A stretch of 64,000 bases of DNA from Denitrobaculum sp965225735 (GTDB lineage: Bacteria; Pseudomonadota; Alphaproteobacteria; Kiloniellales; Kiloniellaceae). The stretch lies in contig CBDDBN010000004.1 in assembly GCA_965225735.1 (NCBI GenBank), positions 1-64,000 of the forward strand, in the 5' to 3' direction. The position numbers and the translations under genes are program-made. The notes beneath the pieces are model-generated. The model ran no database searches. It was not told the DNA's origin and worked only from the letters and a program-made list of their open reading frames with translations. Positions 8,711 to 17,072 of the stretch are shown piece after piece; position 1 is the first letter of the stretch; each line of letters opens with the position of its first letter.

Positions 8711-10507
8711 ATGTCGAAGAAGCCCGAAAACCGATCGGAACGCAAAGCGCTGCGCAGCGAAAAATGGTTCAACATTGCCGGCGATCCGGGGATGACCGCG
8801 CTCTATCTGGAGCGTTACTTCAACTTCGGCCTGACTCCGGAGGAGCTGCAATCCGGGCGTCCGATCATCGGCATCGCGCAGACTGGCAGCGACCTTTCGC
8901 CCTGCAACCGTATCCACGTCGATCTGGAAGCGCGTCTGCGGGATGGTATCCGCGACGCAGGCGGCGTGCCGCTGGTTTTTCCGGTGCATCCGATCCAGGA
9001 AACCGGGCGGCGCCCCACGGCCTCCCTGGACCGGAATCTCGCCTACCTGGGCGCGGTCGAGGTCATGCACGGTTATCCCCTGGACGGTGTGATCCTGACC
9101 ACCGGCTGCGACAAGACCACACCCGCCCTGCTGATGGCGGCCGCCACCGCTAACCTGCCCTCCATCGTGCTCTCGGGTGGGCCAATGCTCGACAGTTTCC
9201 GCGAAGGCAAACCGGGCTTCGGCTCCGGCGCCATCGCCTGGGAATGCCGCCAGCGCTTTTCCGCCGGCGACATCACCGGCGAAGAATTCATCAAATTGGT
9301 CGGCGACGCCGCCCCGAGTCTCGGACACTGCAACACCATGGGCACGGCCTCGACCATGAACTCCCTCGCCGAAGCCCTGGGCATGAGCCTGCCGGGCTGC
9401 GCCTCGATTCCTGCGCCCTACCGCGACCGGGCACAGATGGCCTACCGCACGGGACGGCGGATCGTCGAGATGGTTCATGAAGAGCTAACACCCGACAAGA
9501 TCATGACCCGCGAGGCTTTCGAGAATGCCATCGCCATCAACACCTTGATCGGTGGATCTACCAACGCGCCAATCCATCTGGTCGCCGTCGCCCGCCACAT
9601 GGGCGTCGAGTTGAACGTACAGGACTGGGAGAAGGTCGGGTTCGATCTGCCCCTACTGGTCAACTGCCAACCCGCTGGGGAATATCTGGCTGAAAGCTAC
9701 CATCGTGCTGGCGGCGTGCCTGCGGTCTTCGCGCGCCTGAAGGAACTGGGCCGGTTGCACGGGAACGCCCTCTCTGTAAGCGGCCAGACCATGGCGGAAG
9801 CTTATGCAGACGCCAAGGTCTACAACGAAGAGGTTATCCGCCCCCTGGATAATCCCTTGAAACAGCAGGCCGGGTTCCGGGTCCTGACAGGAAATCTCTT
9901 CGATTCCGGAATCATGAAGACCAGCGTCATCAGCCCGGACTTCCGGGAACGCTTCCTCTCGAACCCAGACGATCCGGAAGCTTTCGAATCCCGCGTGATC
10001 GTCTTCGAAGGCCCCGAAGACTATCATGACCGGATCAACGATCCTGAACTAGAGATCGACGAGCACTGTACCCTGCTGATCCGGGGCGCTGGACCGATCG
10101 GCTATCCGGGGGCCGCGGAGGTGGTCAACATGCAGCCGCCGGACGATCTGATCAAAGCCGGCATCACGGCCCTGCCGACCATCGGCGACGGCCGACAGTC
10201 CGGCACCTCAGGCAGTCCCTCGATCCTGAATGTCTCACCTGAGTCAGCATTAGGTGGAGGCATGGCCATCGTGAAGACCGGCGACATCCTGCGCGTGGAT
10301 CTGCGCAAAGGCCGGGTCGACATGCTGATCTCAGACGAGGAGATCGCGAGCCGCAAAGCCGCCTGGCAACAGTCGATCCCGCCACACCAGACCGGTTGGC
10401 AGGAGATCTATCGTTCCATGGTCGGCGACCTCTCAACCGGTATGTGCCTGGAACCGGCGACCAAGTATCACAACGTGGTGGAGACCACGCCCAGAAACAA
10501 TCACTAA
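8711..10507 (+). CDS. IlvD/Edd-family sugar acid dehydratase (XylD-like)
   Basis: 598 residues, close to the roughly 590 of Caulobacter xylonate dehydratase XylD. Converts an aldonic acid to its 2-keto-3-deoxy acid using an iron-sulfur cluster and Mg2+. The three expected cluster cysteines are visible: C65 (DLSPCNRIH), C133 (TTGCDKTTP) and C207 (SLGHCNTMGTASTMN); K134 is in the position of the Mg-binding carbamylated lysine of pentonate dehydratases. The start follows AGGAACGGGA. The gene is divergent from the lactonase and FAH genes. The preceding sugar dehydrogenase and the last-step semialdehyde dehydrogenase are not in the window. Confidence 0.88.
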   Translation: MSKKPENRSERKALRSEKWFNIAGDPGMTALYLERYFNFGLTPEELQSGRPIIGIAQTGSDLSPCNRIHVDLEARLRDGIRDAGGVPLVFPVHPIQETGRRPTASLDRNLAYLGAVEVMHGYPLDGVILTTGCDKTTPALLMAAATANLPSIVLSGGPMLDSFREGKPGFGSGAIAWECRQRFSAGDITGEEFIKLVGDAAPSLGHCNTMGTASTMNSLAEALGMSLPGCASIPAPYRDRAQMAYRTGRRIVEMVHEELTPDKIMTREAFENAIAINTLIGGSTNAPIHLVAVARHMGVELNVQDWEKVGFDLPLLVNCQPAGEYLAESYHRAGGVPAVFARLKELGRLHGNALSVSGQTMAEAYADAKVYNEEVIRPLDNPLKQQAGFRVLTGNLFDSGIMKTSVISPDFRERFLSNPDDPEAFESRVIVFEGPEDYHDRINDPELEIDEHCTLLIRGAGPIGYPGAAEVVNMQPPDDLIKAGITALPTIGDGRQSGTSGSPSILNVSPESALGGGMAIVKTGDILRVDLRKGRVDMLISDEEIASRKAAWQQSIPPHQTGWQEIYRSMVGDLSTGMCLEPATKYHNVVETTPRNNH

Positions 10508-10520
10508 GAAACAATCACTA
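10493..10520. repeat. Perfect 14-bp tandem duplication at the dehydratase stop codon
   Basis: AGAAACAATCACTA occurs twice head to tail (10493-10506 and 10507-10520). The first copy contains the last three sense codons and most of the stop. It looks like a slippage duplication and leaves the reading frame unaffected. Confidence 0.85.
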
Positions 10521-10603
10521 AGGCGCAGTTTTCGCTGACGCAGATTGGTCACTACGGTTAGGATCTGGCAAAGCACCGGTCTTCTAACCGAGGTGGAACG
10601 AGG

Positions 10604-12646
10604 ATGGCATCTCAGGATCCGTTGCTTCAGCCCTACCGGCTGAAGCATCTGACGTTGCGCAACCGCATCATGTCGACGGCGCACGAACCGGCCTATTCCG
10701 AAGACGGCATGCCGAAAGAACGCTATCGCCTTTACCATCAGGAAAAGGCCAAGGGCGGCATGGCCATGACCATGATCGGCGGCTCCTCGATCGTCTCGCC
10801 CGACAGCCCGGAAGCCTTCGGCAATCTTCATGTCTACAAGGATGAGATCGTACCCTGGTTCAGGGAACTGTCGGATGCCTGTCATGAAGAGGATACCGCG
10901 GTTATGTGCCAGATCACGCATCTGGGCCGCCGCACCTCCTGGAGCAAGGCGGACTGGCTGCCGGTCCTGGCCCCCTCGCCGGTCCGCGAACCGGCGCACC
11001 GGGCCTTCCCGAAAGAAGCTGAAGATTGGGATCTTGCGCGCATTGCCCAGGATTACGCTTCCGCCGCCGCACGTTGCAAAGCAGGCGGACTGGATGGCGT
11101 AGAGATCGAATCCTACGGCCACTTCATGGACCAATTCTGGTCGCCGGCCTCAAACTTTCGCGACGACAACTATGGCGGCTCACTGGACAACCGCCTGCGC
11201 TTTACCTTCGCCGTGATAGATGCCATCCGGGCAGAAGTCGGCGACGACTACATACTGGGTCTGCGGCTGGTCGCTGACGAAGACTGGGACAAGGGTCTCA
11301 GTAAGGAAGAAGGACTCGAGATCTGCAAACGCCTGGTGGCCAGCGGCAAGGTCGATTTCCTAAACGTCATCCGTGGCCATATCGAATCGGACGAAGCCCT
11401 GTCTCATGTGATTCCGAACATGGGCACCCCTGCATCGCCGCACCTGGACTTTGCCGGCGAGGTCAGGACCGCAACCAAATTCCCGGTGTTCCATGCGGCG
11501 CGGATCAACGATGTCGCCACAGCGCGTCATGCCGTTGCGGAAGGCCTGCTTGACATGGTCGGTATGACGCGGGCTCATCTTGCGGACCCACACATTATCC
11601 GCAAGGTCATCGAAGGGCGGGAGCAGGAAATCCGTCCCTGCGTCGGTGCCGGCTATTGCATCGACCGCATATACGAAGGACGATCCGCCTACTGCATTCA
11701 CAATCCGGCGACCGGCCGCGAGGCGACGATCCCGCAGGAGGTTCCCCGCGGCAACGGCCCTGCAAAGAAGGTCGTGGTGGTCGGCGGTGGTCCCGCCGGT
11801 CTGGAAGCGGCGCGGGTCTCGGCGGCCAGGGGGCTTGAAGTCGTCCTTTTCGAAGCCGCCAGCGATCCCGGCGGCCAGGTTCGTCTCGCAGCCCAACTTC
11901 AGCGGCGGCGCGAGATTATCGGGATCGTCGACTGGCGCGCCGAGCGCTGCGCGGATCTCGGCGTCACCCTCCGCACCAACAGCTACGCCCAAAAGGAAGA
12001 CGTGCTGGGGGAGGCACCGGACATCGTCATCATCGCGACCGGTGGCCTGCCCAACACAGGTTTTCTGGACAGCGGCGAAGATCTCGTGGTCACCTCGTGG
12101 GACGTCCTCGCCGGCGATAGCAAACCGGCACAGGAGATCTTGCTGTTCGACGACAACGGCGCGCATCCAGGCATGATGGCCGCGGAGGCTCTCGCCCGCG
12201 CCGGCGCAAAACTCGAATACGTCACACCTGAGCGCTATGTAGCGCCCGATATCGGCGGCACCAACTCGCCTGTCTACCTGAGGGCTTTTTCGGAGTGTAA
12301 TGTACAAATCACACTGACCGAGCGTCTGACATCCGTGCGGCGCGAAGGCAACCGGCTGGCCGCTGTGCTGGAGAACGAATACAGCAAGACATCGCAGGAG
12401 CGCCTGGTCGATCAGGTCGTGATCGAACATGGCACACTGCCGCTCGACGATCTTTACTTCGACTTGAAAGAAGGTTCCAGCAACCGGGGTGCGGTCGATT
12501 ACGATGCGCTGATTGGCGGAAGGCCTCAAACACTCGACTCAAATCCAGGCGGTCAATATCAATTGTTCCGGGTCGGCGACGCCGTCTCCAGCCGCAATAT
12601 CCATGCGGCGATATACGATTCCCTGAGGCTCTGCCTGACCTTCTGA
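10604..12646 (+). CDS. NADH:flavin oxidoreductase of the trimethylamine dehydrogenase/2,4-dienoyl-CoA reductase family
   Basis: 680 residues: an FMN-binding TIM barrel (about 1-335), an iron-sulfur linker, then an FAD/NAD(P)-type Rossmann region with VVVVGGGPAGLEAARVSAARGLEVVLFE cut here to its core GGGPAGLEAAR (about 390-400). The linker has C346, C352 and C364 but alanine at 349, where trimethylamine dehydrogenase has its second cluster cysteine (C345, C348, C351, C364). Family members oxidise N-methylated amines, N-methylproline or unsaturated compounds. A methylamine-type substrate would suit the betaine and carnitine genes 12 kb away, but that is inference. It begins 97 bp after the dehydratase gene. 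Confidence 0.85.
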   Translation: MASQDPLLQPYRLKHLTLRNRIMSTAHEPAYSEDGMPKERYRLYHQEKAKGGMAMTMIGGSSIVSPDSPEAFGNLHVYKDEIVPWFRELSDACHEEDTAVMCQITHLGRRTSWSKADWLPVLAPSPVREPAHRAFPKEAEDWDLARIAQDYASAAARCKAGGLDGVEIESYGHFMDQFWSPASNFRDDNYGGSLDNRLRFTFAVIDAIRAEVGDDYILGLRLVADEDWDKGLSKEEGLEICKRLVASGKVDFLNVIRGHIESDEALSHVIPNMGTPASPHLDFAGEVRTATKFPVFHAARINDVATARHAVAEGLLDMVGMTRAHLADPHIIRKVIEGREQEIRPCVGAGYCIDRIYEGRSAYCIHNPATGREATIPQEVPRGNGPAKKVVVVGGGPAGLEAARVSAARGLEVVLFEAASDPGGQVRLAAQLQRRREIIGIVDWRAERCADLGVTLRTNSYAQKEDVLGEAPDIVIIATGGLPNTGFLDSGEDLVVTSWDVLAGDSKPAQEILLFDDNGAHPGMMAAEALARAGAKLEYVTPERYVAPDIGGTNSPVYLRAFSECNVQITLTERLTSVRREGNRLAAVLENEYSKTSQERLVDQVVIEHGTLPLDDLYFDLKEGSSNRGAVDYDALIGGRPQTLDSNPGGQYQLFRVGDAVSSRNIHAAIYDSLRLCLTF

Positions 12647-12831
12647 CAGGCGAATCACTACAGTCACGCGTGGGCACTTGCGTCAGCGTCTGTCTTGAAG
12701 CATCCTCGCAGACGCGAGGTTGACGCACCCCCGTCCGCGGGAAGGGCAGCGCCCACAACCATTCATGACATATCGGGATTGTCCCCTTTGGCCTGACATT
12801 GCGGACGCAGGTAACAGCGAAGGGGGTTATC

Positions 12832-14148
12832 ATGCCCAATGACTCAGACCGGTCAGAACCGGTGTTTTCGGACGATCAGCTTCGTCTCAACCTCGATCAG
12901 CAAAAGAAACGCGCCAAAGAACTGCAGCGCGCTTTAGCCGCCGGCAAAGCGGAAGCGCTACAGCGCGCCGAACAATACCATCCAAAGGCAAGCAAACTTT
13001 CCCTAAATGAGATTGCCCGCACCCTCACAAAGCTCAGTGATGCGCAGTTGATCGTTGCGCGTGAACTGGGCGTCGACAGCTGGCCTAAGCTGCACCAACA
13101 TATCGATCGACTAACGAAAGCAAGACATGACATCGCTGATGGTGCGGAAGCTCCCGACGCGGATTGCCCCACAGTCCACATTCGCTGCGGGTCAGATATA
13201 CGCGAAGGCCTCAAGGCAGCCGGCTTCATCGGGAAGTTTGTCGAGTTCTCGGACCCCTACTGTCACGGACCTGTGCCCAAAGATAGAGACCTGGATTCTG
13301 TGCGGGCCGATTTCATTTCCCGTAGCTACGGAATCCCGGTCGAACAGGTACGTGCCCGCCAGTCACAAGCTAACGCCGACTTGCTCAACGCCTGTTCCTC
13401 CGCACGAATTGTTCTCTGGTTCGAACACGACAGCTACGACCAGCTAATCCTGGCACGGCTACTGGCGTACTTCGCCGATCAAAGAACCCAAAATGGGAAG
13501 CCGCAAAGGGTCGAACTGATCTGCATTGACCGCTTTCCTGCTATCACCAAGTTCAACGGACTTGGACAGCTGTCTCCAGCCGCACTGCGCATGCTCTGGT
13601 CGCAGCGCCAGCCGGTCACGCGCTCAATGCTCACACTCGGCGAAACGGTATGGAGGGCGCTCCGTGAAGTCTCCCCGGAGCCGCTCTTCAAGATCGCTTC
13701 GCAGGGAACACCAGCCGTACCTGAGATGTCGGCGGCGTTGCTGCGCCACCTTCAGGAGCTGCCGGGTTTAGACGACGGCTTAGGCTTGACCGAACGATTG
13801 ACTTTACAGCTGCTTTCCCCGGCTCCGGCAACCGGCGCGGCACTTTTCCATAAGCTTCACCTGAATGCCGAGCCGTTGCCATACCTCGGAGATCTGATGT
13901 ACTGGTCGTTTCTGCGCGACTTAAGCAATGCGCAGCATCCTCCAATCCGTATCTCTGAAGAGACCAGACAACAGGCTTGGCCAAAACGCCAACTGTCACT
14001 CACTGGGGTTGGTGAAGATCTTCTGCAAGGGCGCGCCGACTTTCAAGCGATCGGCGCTCTGCCGCGCTGGGTTGGGGGCGTTGAGGTTGCGGGTACCGCC
14101 GCGGCCTGGCGATGGGATCCCAACGCCGGCCGACCGGCATTGAAATAG
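12832..14148 (+). CDS. DUF1835 domain-containing protein
   Basis: 438 residues, soluble. The DUF1835 signature is clear: VHIRCGSDI, then GFIGKFVEFSDPYCHGPVP, then VLWFEHDSYDQLILARLLAYF; the C-terminal part looks like the usual partner domain (DUF3658-like). The N-terminal 90 residues carry a helical module ending LSDAQLIVARELGVDSWPKLHQHI cut here to AQLIVARELGVDSWPKL, a segment also seen at the front of bacterial ankyrin proteins. The ATG at 12832 follows GAAGGGGG and is preferred over the in-frame codon at 12799. Function unknown. It ends just before a terminator that serves the opposite strand. Confidence 0.8.
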   Translation: MPNDSDRSEPVFSDDQLRLNLDQQKKRAKELQRALAAGKAEALQRAEQYHPKASKLSLNEIARTLTKLSDAQLIVARELGVDSWPKLHQHIDRLTKARHDIADGAEAPDADCPTVHIRCGSDIREGLKAAGFIGKFVEFSDPYCHGPVPKDRDLDSVRADFISRSYGIPVEQVRARQSQANADLLNACSSARIVLWFEHDSYDQLILARLLAYFADQRTQNGKPQRVELICIDRFPAITKFNGLGQLSPAALRMLWSQRQPVTRSMLTLGETVWRALREVSPEPLFKIASQGTPAVPEMSAALLRHLQELPGLDDGLGLTERLTLQLLSPAPATGAALFHKLHLNAEPLPYLGDLMYWSFLRDLSNAQHPPIRISEETRQQAWPKRQLSLTGVGEDLLQGRADFQAIGALPRWVGGVEVAGTAAAWRWDPNAGRPALK

Positions 14149-14150
14149 GC

Positions 14151-14190
14151 ATAAAAAGAAACCGGGTTCACTCCTTCAAGTGAACCCGGT
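14151..14190 (-). terminator. Rho-independent terminator of the chemoreceptor gene
   Basis: Perfect 12-bp stem ACCGGGTTCACT/AGTGAACCCGGT (14161-14172 and 14179-14190), loop of six bases. Read on the minus strand the stem is followed by TTTCTTTTT, the required U tract, so it ends transcription of the minus-strand gene stopping at 14282. On the plus strand the tail is poor, so it may also slow readthrough from the DUF1835 gene. Confidence 0.88.
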
Positions 14191-14281
14191 TCAACCATTC
14201 ATGCTGAAGCGTTACGAATATCCTGAAACAGGAACCAGCAACCCCGAATTTGCGGCGGCTCGAAGAGCCTCACCGGAAAAA

Positions 14282-16999
14282 TCAGGTCCCGCTGCGCACC
14301 GTCTTCAGGAAGCCGCCGACTTCCTCGTTCAGGGTTTGCGCCTGACCGGAGAGTTCCTGCGCGGAGTTGAGAACCTGCGAAGCAAGCTGACCGGTTTCAT
14401 CAGCGACTTCCGCAACGCGGACCATCGTCTGGGTCACTTCGCCTGTGCCGTTGGCGGCCGTCTGAGTCGAGCGGGCGATCTCACTGGTTGAGGCTTCCTG
14501 CTCTTCGACAGCTGCGGTCACCGTCACCATGGTCTCGGTCATCTCGACAATCAGATCGTTGATCTCCTTGACCGAGTTCACAGCTTCCGTCGTACCGTTC
14601 TGCACCTCGGCGATCTGCTGCGTGATCTCCTCGGTGGCCTTGGCGGTCTGGCTCGCAAGGTTTTTGACCTCGCCGGCAACAACAGCAAAGCCCTTACCCG
14701 CGTCGCCTGCCCGAGCGGCCTCGATGGTCGCATTGAGCGCCAGTAGATTGGTTTGTTCCGCAATCCCCTGGATCAGTTCGATCACCGAGCTGATCTTTTC
14801 AGAGGCATCGCTGAGCGAAACGACCGCATCGTTGGTCACACGCGCTTTATCGGAAGCCGTACGCGCCTTATCCGTGGTCTGATTAATGGAAGCGCTGATT
14901 TCCCGAATAGCGGACGTCAGCTGATCTGCCGCCGTGGCGACGGTCTGAACGCTTGCCGAGGTTTCCTCGGCAGTCGTGCGACCCGTACCCGACTCTTCCT
15001 TGGTCTTGTCGGCCGCGCCACTCATCGAGCCAGAATTGTCTTCCATGCTCCGCGCGGACGCGAGCAACTGATCGACGATCCCCTGGACGGACTCTTCGAA
15101 GCGGTCCGCCATTTGGTTCATGGCCTGGCGGCGCTCCTCGACAGCCCGCTTCTCCATCTCCTCCTGCTCGCTCCGCATGCGTTCCATTTCGGCCGCATTG
15201 TCGCGGAAGACGACAAGCGCGTTCGCCATGTCGGTGATCTCGTCGCGACCCTTGGCATCGATCTCGACTTTGAGATTACCGTTGGCGACTTCACCCATGC
15301 CGCCAGCAAGGCCGACCAGACGGCGGACAACCTGGCGCGAGATGAGGAACCAGCCTACGAGGATGCTACAGGCAACGTTGAGGACCATCATTACGATCAA
15401 CACGAAACGGCTGCTTTCCATGGCTTCGCGAGCGGTTTCGCTGCCGGTCGAGGCTTCCGCACTGGAATCGGCAACCACCTTATCGACCGCAACCTTCACG
15501 GCTTCGGAAAGGTTGCGAGCTTCAGAAAGCGACGCTGTCGCGGCAGTCTGGGCGCGCAACAAAGCGTCCCGCACGGCAAAGATGCTTTGATCACCCGACC
15601 CGATAGCTTCAATCGCCATGATGGTTGTCTTCGCCTGTTCCTCCAACTCCGTTCCCATGAAGGCTTCAAGAGCCGTCATGATGGTGTTCTTCGCCGAAGT
15701 GTAGCGCTCCTGAATGGCGCTCAAAGAGGCCACATCGGGCGCACCGACCGCAGCGCTGAGAAGTCCTGCCGCAAGGTTCACGTCGGCACGCAACTCAATC
15801 AATGCCCGCAGCTCGGCCACATCCTTGTTCACGAAGTTCGAAATCGATGAGGTCAATTCGCCGGTCAGGTCGTCTTTGCCGATCTCAAGATTGAACTCGG
15901 CGTCGTCGACAACGGGTTCAAGCGCCTTTTCGAAGGTAAGGCTGACCTCATGCAGAGTTGTCTGGAACTCCTTGCGGTCCTGATTCAACTGCTGCAGTTC
16001 AAGAAAGGACAGGCTCTTTCGCTCGATCCAACTACGGCGCAGCTCGAAGGCTGATTTTTCACCATCTCCCAGAGCCAAAAGCTGCTCGGCGATCTTGATG
16101 ACATTGGCGGCTTCGTCGCTTTCAGGCAGATTGGCCACGGCGCCATCGATGAAGGACTTGATCGCCGTAAAACGTTCACGCAGTGGGACAAGATCGTCTG
16201 TGCTTTCCGCAGCGCCAATCTGAACCACAAGGCCGATCAATTGGTGTCCCGCAGCCTTCAGGCTGAGCGCGGACTTCAGAAACTGAACCTCCTGGCCCAC
16301 CAGTTGATCGATAACTGCGCCAGCACGCGCCGTTGTTTCTTCACTGGAAACAGCAAGCAGAAAGTTCTTGTCGTCAACAACTGGCACAACAAAATTGAGG
16401 AAGTTCTCGTGCGCAACCTGCAGGTCGCGGTTGATCTGATCAGCGCTTGTCTGAAAAGCTTCGCGCTCTTCGACGCGCAGGTTAAGGTTCTCAAGCGAAG
16501 AACGGAGGTTCTCCACCAGTCCCTTCAATTCGGCGCGGCGGTCTTCGTCAAGGATACCCTGGCGGCGTTCTTCCAGTGCCGTCAGTCGCTCCTCGATCAC
16601 GCGGTTCACCGCGGCGCGCTCCTCTTCGGTTCGCGCGTTCAAAAGGGCAGGCGCGGTCGCAGCCAAAGCAGCGCTCTCGGCGGACATGCCCATGGAATTC
16701 ATGATTCCGGTAACAGAAGTCTGTGTCAGAGCGTCAAGCGTCGTGCGCACCCGCTCAAATGTCAGCAACGTCATCGAGGCCGCGACCAAGGTAATCAATG
16801 TAATCGCGCCAAGTGCAAGATAGAGTTTTTGCCCGATACCGAACTTCTTGCCGGTTCCGGCCTTATTCGAAGGCATGTTCGCCGCGTTTTCGCTTTCGGG
16901 CGCGCCAGCGCCGACGCCTTCATTGTCCGCCTTTGATTTGACCTTGCTCAGTCCCCGGCTCAAACCGTCTTTTACGGACTCAAAAATCTTCACAGTCAT
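14282..16999 (-). CDS. Methyl-accepting chemotaxis protein with a long, duplicated helical sensor region
   Basis: 905-residue transmembrane chemoreceptor. A polar N-terminal tail (1-55) precedes TM1 (about 62-80). Residues 81-530 are the periplasmic sensor; TM2 is about 531-553, HAMP about 554-608, and the cytoplasmic signalling hairpin follows, with tip IAEQTNLLALNATIEAARAG that docks CheW/CheA. The sensor is all-helical and contains two similar modules about 156 residues apart, each starting PVVDD (206 and 362) and containing an RERFTAIKSFI / QERYTSAKNTI segment. No NWETF-type CheR/CheB tether is present. It lies 73 bp downstream of a binding-protein gene on the same strand, suggesting that protein delivers the ligand. 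Confidence 0.93.
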   Translation of the reverse strand: MTVKIFESVKDGLSRGLSKVKSKADNEGVGAGAPESENAANMPSNKAGTGKKFGIGQKLYLALGAITLITLVAASMTLLTFERVRTTLDALTQTSVTGIMNSMGMSAESAALAATAPALLNARTEEERAAVNRVIEERLTALEERRQGILDEDRRAELKGLVENLRSSLENLNLRVEEREAFQTSADQINRDLQVAHENFLNFVVPVVDDKNFLLAVSSEETTARAGAVIDQLVGQEVQFLKSALSLKAAGHQLIGLVVQIGAAESTDDLVPLRERFTAIKSFIDGAVANLPESDEAANVIKIAEQLLALGDGEKSAFELRRSWIERKSLSFLELQQLNQDRKEFQTTLHEVSLTFEKALEPVVDDAEFNLEIGKDDLTGELTSSISNFVNKDVAELRALIELRADVNLAAGLLSAAVGAPDVASLSAIQERYTSAKNTIMTALEAFMGTELEEQAKTTIMAIEAIGSGDQSIFAVRDALLRAQTAATASLSEARNLSEAVKVAVDKVVADSSAEASTGSETAREAMESSRFVLIVMMVLNVACSILVGWFLISRQVVRRLVGLAGGMGEVANGNLKVEIDAKGRDEITDMANALVVFRDNAAEMERMRSEQEEMEKRAVEERRQAMNQMADRFEESVQGIVDQLLASARSMEDNSGSMSGAADKTKEESGTGRTTAEETSASVQTVATAADQLTSAIREISASINQTTDKARTASDKARVTNDAVVSLSDASEKISSVIELIQGIAEQTNLLALNATIEAARAGDAGKGFAVVAGEVKNLASQTAKATEEITQQIAEVQNGTTEAVNSVKEINDLIVEMTETMVTVTAAVEEQEASTSEIARSTQTAANGTGEVTQTMVRVAEVADETGQLASQVLNSAQELSGQAQTLNEEVGGFLKTVRSGT

Positions 17000-17027
17000 C
17001 CTGAAGCTCCACCTCGCGGGAAAGCTC

Positions 17028-17055
17028 GTCCGGGCGACGTGACAGCCGCCCGGAC
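17028..17055 (-). terminator. Hairpin between binding-protein and chemoreceptor genes
   Basis: Nine-base inverted repeat GTCCGGGCG/CGCCCGGAC with a ten-base loop. On the minus strand it follows the stop of the binding-protein gene, but no clean U tract follows, so it is more likely an mRNA-stabilising or partial-termination hairpin than a full terminator. It could set a high binding-protein to receptor ratio. Confidence 0.5.
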
Positions 17056-17072
17056 AAAGCTTCGGTACTTTT

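Noticed and set aside
11360..12529. 389-codon minus-strand frame
   Set aside because: It lies inside the flavoprotein gene, which has cofactor motifs in the other strand; typical GC-rich shadow frame.
14753..15850. 365-codon plus-strand frame
   Set aside because: Antisense to the HAMP and signalling region of the chemoreceptor.
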